From: Zanthoxylum bungeanum
Taxonomy: Eukaryota; Streptophyta; Magnoliopsida; Sapindales; Rutaceae
DNA: 64,000 nucleotides
Reading direction: 5' to 3'
NCBI GenBank assembly: GCA_019454045.1
Contig: SKCR01032802.1
Location: forward strand, 124,001 to 188,000
Numbering within the stretch: the first letter of the stretch is position 1; each line of letters begins with the position of its first letter. A model generated the notes under the pieces. It was not told the DNA's origin. It was given only the letters and a program-made list of their open reading frames with translations, and did no database searches. Below, piece by piece: positions 21,663 through 32,084 of this stretch. The position numbers and the translations under genes are program-made.

Positions 21663-22330
21663 TCATTCCTGCCGAAGCTTGAAAGGTCGTGTTGTGGTGG
21701 TACTCTGCCCAACGTAATAAATTAGACCATTTATTCGGTTGGTTGTGAACAAATGCTCACAAGTATTTCTCGATGCACTAATTGACACGCTCAGTTTGTC
21801 CGTCGGATTCTGGATGATATGTAGATGAGAAGTTGAGCTTTGTTCCTTGAAGCTTGAAAAGTTCTCGCAAAAAATGGCTCTGGAAGATTGGGTCACGATC
21901 ATAAATTATTGATTTAGGCATGTCGTGGGTCTTGCCTACCGACTCCCAAAAAATGGATGCAACTTGAGGGGCGTTGTATCGTCGGGGTAAGGCAGCTAGA
22001 TGCATTCCTTTAGAGAAGCGATCAATCACTACCACGATAGCTGTATGGCCTTCGGATGGTGGCAAATGAGTGATAAAGTCCATCGATAGGTCAACCCACA
22101 TGGAAGTTGGAGGAACAATTGGTTGCAACAATCCATAAGGGTGTTGGTTTGTGGGTTTGCATTTTTGACATATATCACAAGAGCGCACATATTCTTCAAC
22201 TTGTTATCGCATTTTCTTCCAATAAAAATGTAGTGCTAGCCGTTGGAGAGTGCGTTGGACACCAGAGTGACCCCCAAGAAGAGATGCATGACACTCAGCC
22301 AAAAGGAGAGGAATCAAGGTTGAGTTTTCT
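21663..22330 (-). pseudogene. Reina-like integrase core
   Basis: The longest open piece (22188-21778) reads SCDICQKCKPTNQHPYGLLQ (second half of the zinc finger), VDLSMDFITHLP with the first catalytic Asp, DRFSKGMHLAALP, IIYDRDPIFQSHF with the second, and STYHPESDGQTERVN with the catalytic Glu. All three D-D-E residues are present. A stop ends the piece at 21778. Confidence 0.88.
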
Positions 22331-22409
22331 GGTAAGTACAGGCAGCCTCATAGCGCAGTAACCCATGTGAGAAGGACTATCCTGCTGTTTTAGATTTGTT
22401 GGCTAATAA

Positions 22410-23090
22410 TTATTGTATAACTTGCAGACAAAATGAATCATTAGCCACTTCTTGCACCAAGATTGTTAAGTCAGAACTAATAGGTCTGGAAATGGCTAGG
22501 AGGACTTGGTCAGCTGTGGTGTTTATGCTGCTAGGTTCAGAAACATATGGTGTGTCGTCTGTTTTATGAGCAGCGGTGGTGGAAGGGTTCTTATCAGTGA
22601 ACTCAGGTACGCAAGAGAGAGCATATGCTGCGGCATTCGAAGATCCCGACTTGTACTCGATGGAATAGCTATAGCCCACTAGTTTGGATAAGAATTGTTG
22701 TTGCTCTGGAGTTTGAATAACATGTTTTAGCATATTTTGCAAACTACAGTGGTCAGTTCTAATAATGAAGTGATTTCCCAGTAAATATTGATGCCACTTC
22801 GCCACTGTCGATTGAGCTGCAAATAGCTCTCTAACATATGTGGACTTGCCTTGCATTATTTTGGAGAGTTTTCGACTATAAAATGCGATTGGGTGTGATT
22901 GCTGCATGAGGACCGCACTTATGCTTATACTAGAAGCATCTGTCTCCAATACAAACTGTAAGGAAAAATCTGGTAATGCAAGCACTGATGTTGAAGTCAT
23001 GGCTGACTTGAGTGCAATGAAAGTTTGGTGTGCCTGATTTGACCAATTGAAACCATCTTTTGTGAGGAGATCCGTGAGGGGTGCTGCCAT
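22410..23090 (-). pseudogene. Reina-like RNase H region
   Basis: A 226-codon open piece. APLTDLLTKDGFNWSNQAHQ is the connection, FVLETDASSISISAVLMQQ carries the first catalytic Asp, HPIAFYSRKLS follows, then STYVRELFAAQSTVAKWHQY with the second acidic residue and FIIRTDHCSLQNML with the third. It would remove template RNA during reverse transcription. Confidence 0.88.
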
Positions 23091-23720
23091 GGATGCATAA
23101 TGGCGGATGAAATGACGGTAATAGCCCGTGAGACCAAGGAAACCACAAACTTATCGCTGATTAGTAGGCATCGACCATGTAGTGATGGCCATGATTTTTG
23201 AGGGATCGGCTGCCACCCCTTGTGTGGAGATGATATGGCCAAGAAATTCAATGGAGGGTCTTCTAAATGTGTATTTGGATATTTTCACTGCCAAGTTGTG
23301 ATCTTTCAGTGTCGAAAATATTTATCGAAGGTGGCCTATATGTTCATCATGGCTGTTGCTATAAACCAAGATGTCATAAAAAAATATGACCACAAATTTT
23401 CTTAGGTATGGTTGGAATACCTCATTCATTAGAGCTTGGAAGATCAATGGTGTATTTGTAAGTCCAAATGGCACGACTAAAAATTCAAAGTGGTTGTGAT
23501 GTGTGTGAAAAGTTGTCTTGTGCATATCTTTTTCGAACATTCGCACTTGATGGTAGCCCGAACGAAGGTCAAGCTTGGAGAAAATTGCTGCTTGGAGAAA
23601 ATTGCTACACCATGGAGCTCGTCAATTAGTTCATCCACTGTGGGAATGGGAAATCTTTCTTTAATGATGGCTGCATTCAAGGCACGATAGTCTACGCAAA
23701 AACACTATGTGTCATCCTTC
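23091..23720 (-). pseudogene. Reina-like reverse transcriptase core, frameshifted
   Basis: Pieces in different frames read [20 protein letters not shown] and [11 protein letters not shown] (about 23700-23600), then [20 protein letters not shown] and [20 protein letters not shown] (23500-23380). The active-site box is degraded: [12 protein letters not shown] stands where the family has VFFDDILVYS. Stops and an internal repeat (GAAAATTGCTGCTTGGA / GAAAATTGCTACACCA) show decay. Confidence 0.8.
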
Positions 23721-24601
23721 TTTTTCACCAATAGCACCGGTGAACTAAAAGCTGAGCGACTTGGTTGAATGACACCTATTCGGAGCAGCTCACTGACCTG
23801 CCTTTCTATTTCATTTTTCTGAAAGTGAGGATAACGGTATGGGCGAACATTCACCGCTTCGGCGTCTGGATGTAAGAGAATGCAGTGGTCAATAGAACGA
23901 GCTGGAGGTAGCCCGGTTGGTTCAACAAATACATCTTGAAATTCATCCAGAAGTGTTGCCAGTAATGGTGGCTGTTGCTCAGCGCTCTTGGCTAAAAACA
24001 ATGGGTCCCCACTAGTCGGTGTGGTCTGCAGGCACATGAAACATGAGCTTACATCCCATGATGTGATCATTTTGATAAAGCCTGCTGGAGAAAGTAGACG
24101 AGCTGAGGAGGAGTCATCGCCATGTAGCTGGATATGTTGTCCTTGTAGACTGAATTCCATTGTCAGGGCTGCATAGTTTGTCAAGATCGGACCCAATGTA
24201 GCCAACCATTGAATGCCTAAAACAACATCTGTACCTTCAATGTCTAGTACGAATATATCCAGGTGGAAGATGTGAGCTTGCAGAAATAACGACACCTTAA
24301 TGCAGATTTGATGATAGTGAAGGTAATCACCACTGCCGACACGTACCTTGAATGGTTGGGTGGGTGCTGTAGGTAATGCCAAAAAGGATGACAAGCGGTT
24401 AGAAATGAAATTGTGTGTACTACCACTGTCGATAAGCACCCGAATCTTATGGCCATTTATGATTCCTTGCATACTCATTGATTTGGCCGAGCGTTGCCCC
24501 AAAAAGGCATTAAGGCTAATTTCTGAACTAGGTTCTTCCTCTGATTGCGGTGTCGATTCAACCATTGATGTCTCCAAGCTGTGTATGGAATTGTCTTCCA
24601 T
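23705..24601 (-). pseudogene. Reina-like protease and N-terminal reverse transcriptase
   Basis: A 298-codon open piece. The retropepsin motif is IRVLIDSGSTHNFIS (D-S-G). GTDVVLGIQWLATLGPI closes the protease. The reverse transcriptase start follows with LDEFQDVFVEPTGLPPARSI, PYRYPHFQKNEIERQVSELL and GVIQPSRSAFSSPVLLVKKK. A stop after KKKDDT breaks the link to the rest of the enzyme. Confidence 0.88.
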
Positions 24602-25554
24602 TCTTTCTAAGTAAAAAAGCGAAGCATGTGCTTTACAACGGTGGCCTGGGGTGAAATGATCGTCACAGTTAAAACATAACCATTTTGCTCTTCTATCTTG
24701 CTGTTCTGCTACGGTTAATCTACGGACGGGGAGTTTAGGTGTTAGGTTAGGAATGGCCGGAGCTATAGGCTGTGGTTGTGGGATTGGTCGAGCAACCCAA
24801 GGTCTTGGTGCTGATCGGGTATCAGCGAACTGATCTTCGAAAACCTGAGCTAAAGCAAATGCATCATCAAGGTCACGAGGTCGCTATGCTGTTACTGTGC
24901 GTTGAATTCGCGGCTGGAATCCTGAAATGAATGAACTTTTTAAGAGCTCAGGTGTAAGGCTAATCACTTTACTAGCCAATGTCTCGAACTTGTTTTGATA
25001 TTCTGCCACTGAAGTCGATTGTGAAAGCTTCATTAGTTGGCCAGCTGGGTCAGTGTATTCTGATGGACCAAATCGTTTCTGCAGACCGGAAACAAAAATG
25101 TTCCAATCTGTAAGACGACCTGCTTGAGCCATGCTTTAGAACCAACAGGACACTCGTGTATCGAGGTGCATGGAGGCTAGGAGTAACATGTCTTCCAAGG
25201 GAGTTGTGCAGTACATGAAGTACTGTTGAATGCTAATCCAATCATCAGGGTCACAAGATGAAAACCGAGGGAATGCCAAACGAAGGTTGCGATTCGTATG
25301 TGTCTCCGGCTGAGTTTCTGGTGTGCGCAGTGGTTGTTGTGGTCCATGGCCAAGAACAATTGATGAAGGTTGATGTGGTGGAATGGAGGAGTTAGCTCGT
25401 ATTCTCTCAATCATTGTAGCCAGAAATCGTTGTTCCTGTTCTTGCTCGTGCTTCTGGGATAACTAGTCACGATTTTCCATTGCCATGTTAAGTTGTACTA
25501 GTAATCGCTCAAAAATATCATCGTCGGTGTTTTGTGAGCGAGTCTGTGGTGCCA
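24602..25554 (-). pseudogene. Reina-like gag
   Basis: ATG at 25554 starts MAPQTRSQNTDDDIFERLLV. The frame is broken by TAG at about 25463, by another stop at about 25136, and by a stop after QRTVTA (24884). The capsid part reads LAFPRFSSCDPDDWISIQQYF and AEYQNKFETLASKVISLTPE. The zinc knuckle CFNCDDHFTPGHRC lies at about 24680-24640. The capsid packages the element RNA. Confidence 0.85.
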
Positions 25555-25571
25555 TGGTGGAGGTTGAGGAA

Positions 25572-25589
25572 GCAATGAAAGCACCAAAT
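25572..25589 (-). other. Primer-binding site of the Reina-like element
   Basis: Minus strand ATTTGGTGCTTTCATTGC immediately follows the LTR end CTCCTAACA. It is adjacent to the LTR as expected. The tRNA was not identified. Confidence 0.6.
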
Positions 25590-25957
25590 TGTTAGGAGAA
25601 TTTCTGTGCATGAGCTATAATTAGCAAAATAGATAGTAGATTGCAGAAGAGATCTAGGATAAGATGGAGAAAGAGAGAGAATGTTGAATATTGCTTGTTT
25701 ATTTTCTCTGTCAATTGGTACATTCATAGGCTATTAGCCCTTGATTATTGCCTAACAAAAGTACTAATTAAAATATAAATCAAATCTCCTTAAATCCCTC
25801 CATGAATCTTGCCTAAGTCTTTGATGTCCTCTTAATGGCTGATTTTTAAACCTTAATTGCAATTTTCCAATTTAGCATCATCAGTTAACGATTGAATGCA
25901 CTTGTATCTTTGTTGCGCCTTGTGTAGACCTTTAGAGGAAGGTTCAATTGTGTAACA
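25590..25957 (-). repeat. Reina-like element 5' LTR
   Basis: 368 bp, the partner of 20648-21032. It differs by a shorter GA run and a few substitutions and deletions, so the two LTRs have diverged since insertion. Confidence 0.9.
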
Positions 25958-26145
25958 ACGAGCTAACAATAGTCATGCACCATCACATTGCGTTAGCGGA
26001 GCGGTAAACTTCACAGCAGGAGCGAAGCTTTGATAATTGTGCTTTGTTCGCATCTCTCATTCCCCAAGTCACTCTTCTTCAAGAGGATTTGCAGCATGTC
26101 AAGCCCCAATAAGGTTCTTCACTTTGCATCATAATTTAAACACTC
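25958..26145 (-). pseudogene. Plastid-derived 16S rRNA fragment, copy 1, right part with filler
   Basis: Resumes the 16S sequence (ACGAGCTAACAATAGTCATG, then CAAGAGGATTTGCAGCATGT and GGTTCTTCACTTTGCATC). Between CATGCACCA and the CGCATCTCTCATTCCCC segment lies about 65 bp of unrelated sequence (about 25984-26048) that neither copy 2 nor plastid 16S has. It is filler or a small later insertion. Confidence 0.85.
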
Positions 26146-26257
26146 CCAAAGATGCTCTAAGTTTAACCGTACTTAAGCTGTGATTAAGTTATGTAGGAGG
26201 AAGAGGAGGGGAAGATGCTAGGATCTTGGGAGAGAGAAGAGAGGAAGGTAAGAGTAG
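26146..26257. repeat. Nuclear flank duplicated together with the 16S fragment, copy 1
   Basis: GATGCTCTAAGTTTAACC, AAGATGCTAGGATCTT and GGGAGAGAGAAGAGA recur in the same order at about 26566-26690. The duplicated unit is therefore larger than the rRNA part, so duplication happened after the plastid DNA had entered the nucleus. Confidence 0.7.
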
Positions 26258-26565
26258 TTCGCGATCCTTTGTCCCCGACCATTGTGGCGTGTCACTCAAG
26301 ACAGAAAGGGCATGATGACTTGACGTCATCCTCACCTTACATCGACTTATCATCGAGAGTTTGCTCAGGATTCCAAACTCAACGGTGACAACTAAGCACA
26401 AGAGTTGCGCTTGTTGCGGGACTTAACCCAACAACTTACCACACAAGCTAACGATAGCCATGCACCACTTGTGCTCACATTCCCCAAGACATCTCTTTCA
26501 AGAGGATTCGCGGCATGTCAAGCCCTAATAAAGTTCTTCATTTTGCATCAGAATTTAAACACTCC
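26258..26565 (-). pseudogene. Plastid-derived 16S rRNA fragment, copy 2
   Basis: An uninterrupted version of the same segment: CGCGATCCTTTGTCC, GGGCATGATGACTTGACGTC, GTTGCGGGACTTAACCCAAC, CAAGAGGATTCGCGGCATGT, then GCATCAGAATTTAAAC. It is closer to the plastid sequence than copy 1 and has no filler. It lies head-to-tail with copy 1. It is not a functional rRNA gene: only about 300 bp survive. Confidence 0.88.
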
Positions 26566-26844
26566 CAAAGATGCTCTAAGTTTAACCAAACTTAAGCTGT
26601 GATCAAGTGGTGTAGGAGGAATAGGAGAAGATGCTAGGATCTTCGCATCTTGGGAGAGAGAAGAGAAGGAGGTAAGAGTAGAAGAAGCAGAAGCAGAAGG
26701 AAACAGAACAATATATCTCTTTATAAATATAAAATATCAAGTCTATCAAACAAAACTATAGAGGCCGCCTATTTCTAGGCAAGTTACAAGTATAACCCTA
26801 AACATAATATTGATGAAGTTAATGGACCAAAAAGAAACAAGTCC
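26566..26844. other. 3' flank of the TMN gene with duplicated unit end
   Basis: The first 120 bp are the second copy of the nuclear flank at 26146-26257. The remainder is probably the 3' UTR of the TMN gene on the minus strand; AATAAT-type signals are possible but none is decisive. Confidence 0.5.
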
Positions 26845-29800
26845 CTATTCACACTTGATCGACTTGTATATTTGTCGAACAAAGAGAAGTGAGGCACGGA
26901 AACCCACTGTCCCAAGCATAAGGAAGAAGCCATAACAGATGCAAGCCATGTACCCAAAGAAAAACGAGGTCTGCATAAAACCAGACATATCCGATCGTGC
27001 ATGGTAGTAGTACAAGCAGTAGGCATAGATGAAAACACCAGTAGATGCACCACAAAGAAAAGACCTGTGAAAGATCAAGATCACAGATCAGTCCATAAAC
27101 ATAAAGGAAGAAATTGAAAATGATTCCAAGTTATATTAATTTAGAAAGCCAACTGAGAACATAAAATTGCAAAGTATCAAAAAACTCTCAAAATAGTTCA
27201 TGACTTCTACAACTACGGGCTATTTCGGACACTGTAAAATTTAACATCGCACATTGCTAGCAATGGGTTCCTTCCTGGACAGGTTTATAAGCCATAGGCT
27301 CTCCTAACTTAATAGACCCGTTTTGGGTTGTAAAACCCAATAACAAAACCACGACGGGCGGTAAGCCCAAAGCGGACAATATACTAGGTTGGTGGGCTCG
27401 AGCTGTTACATATAAAATTGTGTGATGAAATATATCTCAAATAGACTGCCCAAATTAACCCCCGAACCTCTTGGTTGAAAACAAAATGTCTTAACCACTC
27501 GATGTTTATATAAATTCTGACAGACATAACAGCCATAGGTAGTGATCCTCTGTATATAAAGAGAATATAAAAGTGCATACCTAATAAAAATATGAGATAA
27601 AAACCAAATGAAGAGTTAATTATAGAACATCCATGCTAGATTAACTTCATACCTAATAGATAGACTCCTGATGATAGCAATTATTCCACATAATTCACAT
27701 AATGACACCTATGTTAGCAAGTACAAGAATCCAGCACCTCAAGGCACACTAGCTATCTATGCAATAATAATCCCAAAATGTTCTGCAAAAGTTTATCATT
27801 CAGGAGAGAAAAATGTAAGCTTTTCACCCACTACTGCTACCTAAGATATTCTAGAACATCTTGGTTCAACAAGCGAGATCTCTAAGGGCAGTACTTTATG
27901 TCTTAGAACCCAATGTCACCAACATCAAAGTAGAGACAGCGTTTAGTTATTATTTAGGTCGGGAAGGACTAAGGATAAAAACAGAGATATTTTAGCACAT
28001 AAAATAATATGATTTTCAACCTTTCTGCCAATAGTCTATTTCTAAGTGACACATGCAATACATGGAGTATTGGAAGCTTAACAAGTAATTGGTATGAACC
28101 TAAAATGATCATAGCATAAAATCCTCACAACACAAAAATGTTGTCACTCCCAAACGTAAATCGTTACCTAAAAAAAGATCAAAAGGAAAATGGAACACAA
28201 ACACACTCAAACAATAAGAGAAATAAATTGCTAATATTCGAACCATCAAATTAAAAAGCTTAAGTGCACCAAAAACATTGAATGACCGAATGGTGTACAA
28301 AAAGACAACAAAAGATAGCTGCGTACAACTGCTAAAGTTCCATATTAATTTGCATGAACCTACGGCAATTACAAAGCACCACAGATAGTAAGTTGGCTCT
28401 GAATAGGTGAATGAATGAACCGGAATAATATTCAGTAATCTCCTGGTTGAACACTCAAGTGTAACACCAGAAACTAGTAAGAAGCTAGGTCACATAGATA
28501 AAAGATGTATCCCAAGGGGCATTCTAGCTAACCCCATATGAATTTGTTCAACACTATTCAGAGGGATGGTAATTTATACAAAACTTTGGTGAAGTAAAAA
28601 AAAAATAGATTTAACATTCAATCGATAGTTATCAAACACCAAAGTTTGACAGAAGAGAGCAGCTTTCCAAAAGACATGGAGTGCCTCAAGTTATGAAACC
28701 AAAAATGAGAATAAACTTTTAAATGGGATAAAAGAAACCAGAAGAAACAACCAGTTGTTCATCATTCACATTGCGATTTTAAAAGAGAAAAAAAATGAAA
28801 AAAATGAACAAATAAAGAGAGAGTTTATATACCTCCACCACCATTCATGATCTTCAGCAGCAAGTTGGAAGTAAGTCAAAGCCACAGTTATGAAAGCAGT
28901 AACAATCAGAAGAATAATAAAGACGATAAAGAGGATGCTGTATATCGTGTAAATCCTGTGGCCCCATACACTTGCAAATATGTAGTAAAGCTCAATGTAG
29001 ATTGCACTAAATGGAAGGAAACCAGCCATTGCCATCTGAGGAATAGCACTCCTATACCAAGGCAGTAGTGGGATCTCTCGAGGGTACTTGGTCGTACGGC
29101 AAGGAGCTTGGAACTCTGCCTTGCTGTTTTTTCCAGCAATACCACCCAACACAAGTAATGGTGATGTGATTAATGTCCATATGAGAACCATCACCACAAT
29201 AGTGCCAAAAGGCAGTGCTGCAGTCGCACTGTAAGCAATGGCAACGGTATTAAGGAAGCAGAATGTCAGGAACAGAGGACCACAGAAAAGGCATCCAGTC
29301 AGCAACAGATTCCTCACCTGTCAAACCAACAATTTAACAATAAAACGATTCAAAATATCCAACTTATCAAAGCATCATCCTATAAGGTATAAATTATAAT
29401 ATCTGCAGAAAATATTCATACATGCATACCCAGTTTGTTCCTTCAAGCTGACAGTAGAACGAGGCTGCTGTATATCCTGCGATCCCAGAAGTAAGTGCAT
29501 ATATGACCACCAGTGCTGTAAATAGAGCTCCTCGGTTGTATGGATAAAATACACCCACGAGGGCAAGCATAAAAATAAATACCGTGCTAGAAAAAATGCA
29601 AATGAGTTAAAAATCAACGACTGGCATAGAAAAAGAATCAAAACAAACCAAATGAACTTGAACAAACAACAGTCCAAAAAATCCTTACAGCGTAAGCAAC
29701 TGGGTGCCAGAGCCAAGGGCTGCAGCAAAGATAGATTTGTATTTGGGGAACCGGAACACATCACCATGGATATACTTCCATCCTGTCTCTTCCTGGTCAT

Positions 29801-31048
29801 CAGCAGCTTCCTCATCTTGGGCATACCTATCAACAAATTAAACATACATGGTGAGCATTTAAGTAAGGAAAAGATACATCAGTAGATAAGCAAATGAACA
29901 TCTGGTCAGAATTTTAAAATATAAAACTTACTTCACAAAATCATTCTTCAGAACTCGCATGAGAATCGTCGCAAGAAAACCAGTCAAAAGTAGAACAGTC
30001 ACACACGAATTTACAATCGAAAACCAATGAATTTCCAAATGATGTGACAATGAAGAAGACATTGAGTACTTATCCATCCTCTTCTCAAAAGGGATTTCAG
30101 TTTCCTTCCATTTTACACTATACATGAACTCCACATCAACCTCCTTATCCTCCGTCAAGTCCACCAAAGAATGAGGATCCATTCGTGCACTGATCTCAAT
30201 CACACGGTCCTTATTGTAAAGAATATCAAACTGTATATGCTTGTAAAGGAAATACTTGTACTCACTTGGGTGAGTCTTCCCCTCCTTGTCAACTTTACCA
30301 ATCAAACCCCAGATGGGTAAGTCATCATAGTACATTTGGAAATAGTAGTCTTTTCCTATAGCACTTCGGAACTGAGCAACTTCTTGCTCGGTCAATGTCT
30401 TGTGACAAGCAACAGCAGTGTCTTTCTCATCTCTGAAGTTAAGTTTATAAGGAGCACTAACAAGTCGGTCCCCATTCAACACCTCACCAAGTGCTTCCCT
30501 TTTCTCTTTTATTATTCCATCTGCCATCAAAATTTAACTTAATTCAACTCCTACATAACGTATTGGAATAATTCTATTGACCTCCGCTAAGATTTTACTA
30601 ATATACAAAAACTATGCAAAAAGGGTAACAGAAAAAACCTGGGGAGCAGAATGGCAGATCAAAATACCGATAAGTTTCACTGAAATCACATCACATAAAA
30701 AACAAAATCAGCATAAAAACAATGATTTGAGCTCTATACAAATGTGAATTCTTAAGGGCATGTTTGGAAGGATTGATAATTTAGTTCAATTTCTGGAAAC
30801 TCGAATACATGAATGGCATTTGAATCCAAACATGCCCTTAAACAAATAAGGATCTCAGATCCAATTCGAGATCTTAAAGGAAATGATAAGAGTTACCTGG
30901 GGTTGTGGAAAGGGCCGACCTTGTTAGCGTATAGAGGGACAACGTCACCGACCTTGTAGCAGTGATCGGAGGAATCAGATCTCACACGACTCAACCAACA
31001 GGCGATCAGAACCCCGATAACAAGAATTGTAATGGTGGAATCGCTCAT
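26845..31048 (-). CDS. Transmembrane nine superfamily protein (TM9SF/EMP70, plant TMN)
   Basis: Seven exons on the minus strand, 31048-30897, 30679-30639, 30520-29932, 29826-29689, 29586-29430, 29317-28833 and 27064-26845, all with GT-AG introns. They sum to 1782 bp, an intact 593-residue protein, the usual family length. Residues 5-18 (ITILVIGVLIACWL) form a signal peptide, followed by DVVPLYANKVGPFHNP and ETYRYFDLPFCSP, hallmarks of the TM9SF lumenal domain. The first membrane helix is at about 228-250, and eight more fill the C-terminal half. The protein ends SIKCE, matching the KxD/E signal that keeps plant TMNs in the Golgi through COPI. Known family roles are sorting and Golgi retention of membrane proteins. 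The start at 31048 is chosen because the upstream in-frame extension begins with TTG. This is the only clearly intact gene in the window. Confidence 0.95.
27233..27410. repeat. Short TGTAA...TTACA repeat in TMN intron 6
   Basis: About 178 bp opening TGTAAAATTTAACATCGCAC and closing GGGCTCGAGCTGTTACA. It contains GTAAGCCCAAAGCGGACAAT, a string I recognise from a dispersed eudicot repeat whose copies typically end GGGCTGTTACA. The ends suggest a solo LTR of a small element. No target duplication is visible, so borders are tentative. Confidence 0.5.
27411..28832. other. Rest of the 1.77-kb last intron of TMN
   Basis: AT-rich intron sequence; no ORF or RNA gene supported. It is far longer than the other introns of this gene (79 to 376 bp including the adjacent ones), consistent with growth by insertion. 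Confidence 0.5.
30752..30841. mobile_element. MITE in TMN intron 1
   Basis: A 90-bp segment with perfect 17-bp terminal inverted repeats, TTAAGGGCATGTTTGGA at 30752-30768 and its reverse complement at 30825-30841. The element proper is GGGCATG...CATGCCC flanked on both sides by TTAA; because TTAA is palindromic the target duplication could be TTAA, TTA/TAA or TA. It has no coding capacity. The perfect arms suggest recent insertion. It sits between exons 1 and 2. Confidence 0.75.
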
Positions 31049-31394
31049 TGTTCGACTAATTTTCCGAGGACGATACGAGAAGTGCAATTTTCCAAGTGAC
31101 AATTAACGAAACAGAGAGCATAGATGGAGGTGAGGTCATATAATTTATATATCTATTAAGACCCCAAGATCTGATTTATTTATTTTTCTATAACTCTCTT
31201 CGGACTCTTTCTTTTTAGTTTTGAGACTTCAGTTCAAAAGTTAAATTCCATAATTTATCCGTCCGGGGGAATTTAGTTCATTAATGCGACCCGGTTTGAT
31301 TTGGTTCAATTGAACCGCTTGGTTTTTTTGTTCGGATTGATCTTGACCAACCCATATTTACCCACCTCTAATTTTATGGGGATACATATATGGA
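31049..31394 (-). promoter_or_regulatory. Probable 5' UTR and promoter of the TMN gene
   Basis: Upstream of the TMN ATG on the minus strand. A TATA-like ATATAAATTATATG (reverse complement of 31136-31150) lies about 90-100 bp upstream of the ATG. The assignment rests on position and motif only. Confidence 0.4.
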
Positions 31395-31680
31395 TAAAAC
31401 AAATCAACGAATCAAATCATAATGTACTAAATTCGAATTTGATTCGTTTATTAAACGACACTTGAAATTAAGATTCAAATTATATTCGTTTAATAAATGA
31501 ATATCATATCGATTCATTTATTTGTTTACATAAAATTAAACGAATCGAATCGAATTTAGAAACGAATATTCAATTCTTCGTTTACACAAAATTAAACGAA
31601 TCGAATTTTGTATTCGTTTAATAAACGAATATTCGTATTCAATTCGTTATTCGTTTAATCAAAATTAAATACAAAATATC
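31395..31680. repeat. AT-rich block of interspersed ATTCGTTTA / TAAACGAAT motifs
   Basis: At least ten copies of TTCGTTTA or its complement, spaced irregularly, often as TTAAACGAATCGAAT. At 31611-31631 two arms TATTCGTTTA and TAAACGAATA surround one A, a near-perfect palindrome. It looks like a local sequence expansion or an old palindromic MITE; no terminal structure was found. Confidence 0.55.
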
Positions 31681-32084
31681 AGTTGTAGATTGTGAGACCA
31701 AATCTCTTGCTATTTTATTTAAAATTCAATTAGTGATTTACCTTATCTCCCTCACACTCCATCACCCCCACTTATCTCTACTTTCCCCTAAATCCAGTAA
31801 CCCCACACACACACATCCTAATAAAACTCAACCACTTCTCTATTTAAAACAACAACTAACCCCAACTTTTCCTTTAGTGTATGTTTGGTGTGAATCAACT
31901 AAAGAGGAAACAATATATTAAAGTTAATTCCATAGATCATTGAACAGTTAGAGAGAGAGACAAACCCGTAGAGAGAGAAAACGCAAAACCAATAGAGAGA
32001 GAAAACGCAGAAGAGAGAGACAGTGTGGACATGAGAGAGAAATGACTCGTTCGTCATCTTCTGGTCACCTTTTCTGATGAGTGA
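31681..32084. other. Intergenic, with GAGA-rich stretch
   Basis: CA/TC-rich (31740-31860), then a purine-rich series of GAGAGAGAAAACGCA units (31950-32045) resembling a plant 5' UTR. No ORF downstream supports a gene with confidence. Confidence 0.4.

Larger units (their letters stand above)
20648..25957 (-). mobile_element. Reina-like chromovirus (Ty3/gypsy), inserted in plastid 16S rDNA
   Basis: LTRs at 20648-21032 and 25590-25957 open TGTTAGGAGAATTTCTGTGC and close GTGTAACA. The flanking 5-mers are ACGAA and ACGAG, a target duplication with one change; the plastid sequence at this point is ACGAG. On the minus strand the order is gag, protease, reverse transcriptase, RNase H, integrase, chromodomain-like C-terminus, the chromovirus order. 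The 5.3-kb length and the zinc knuckle CFNCDDHFTPGHRC indicate Reina. Several stops make it inactive. Confidence 0.9.

Noticed and set aside
20424..26565. Functional 16S rRNA gene or bacterial contamination
   Set aside because: Only about 300 bp of the 3' half is present, degenerate, duplicated with nuclear flank and interrupted by a plant chromovirus.
31049..31102. N-terminal extension of TMN to 31102
   Set aside because: The extension starts with TTG and would bury the signal peptide. The ATG at 31048 gives a normal signal sequence.
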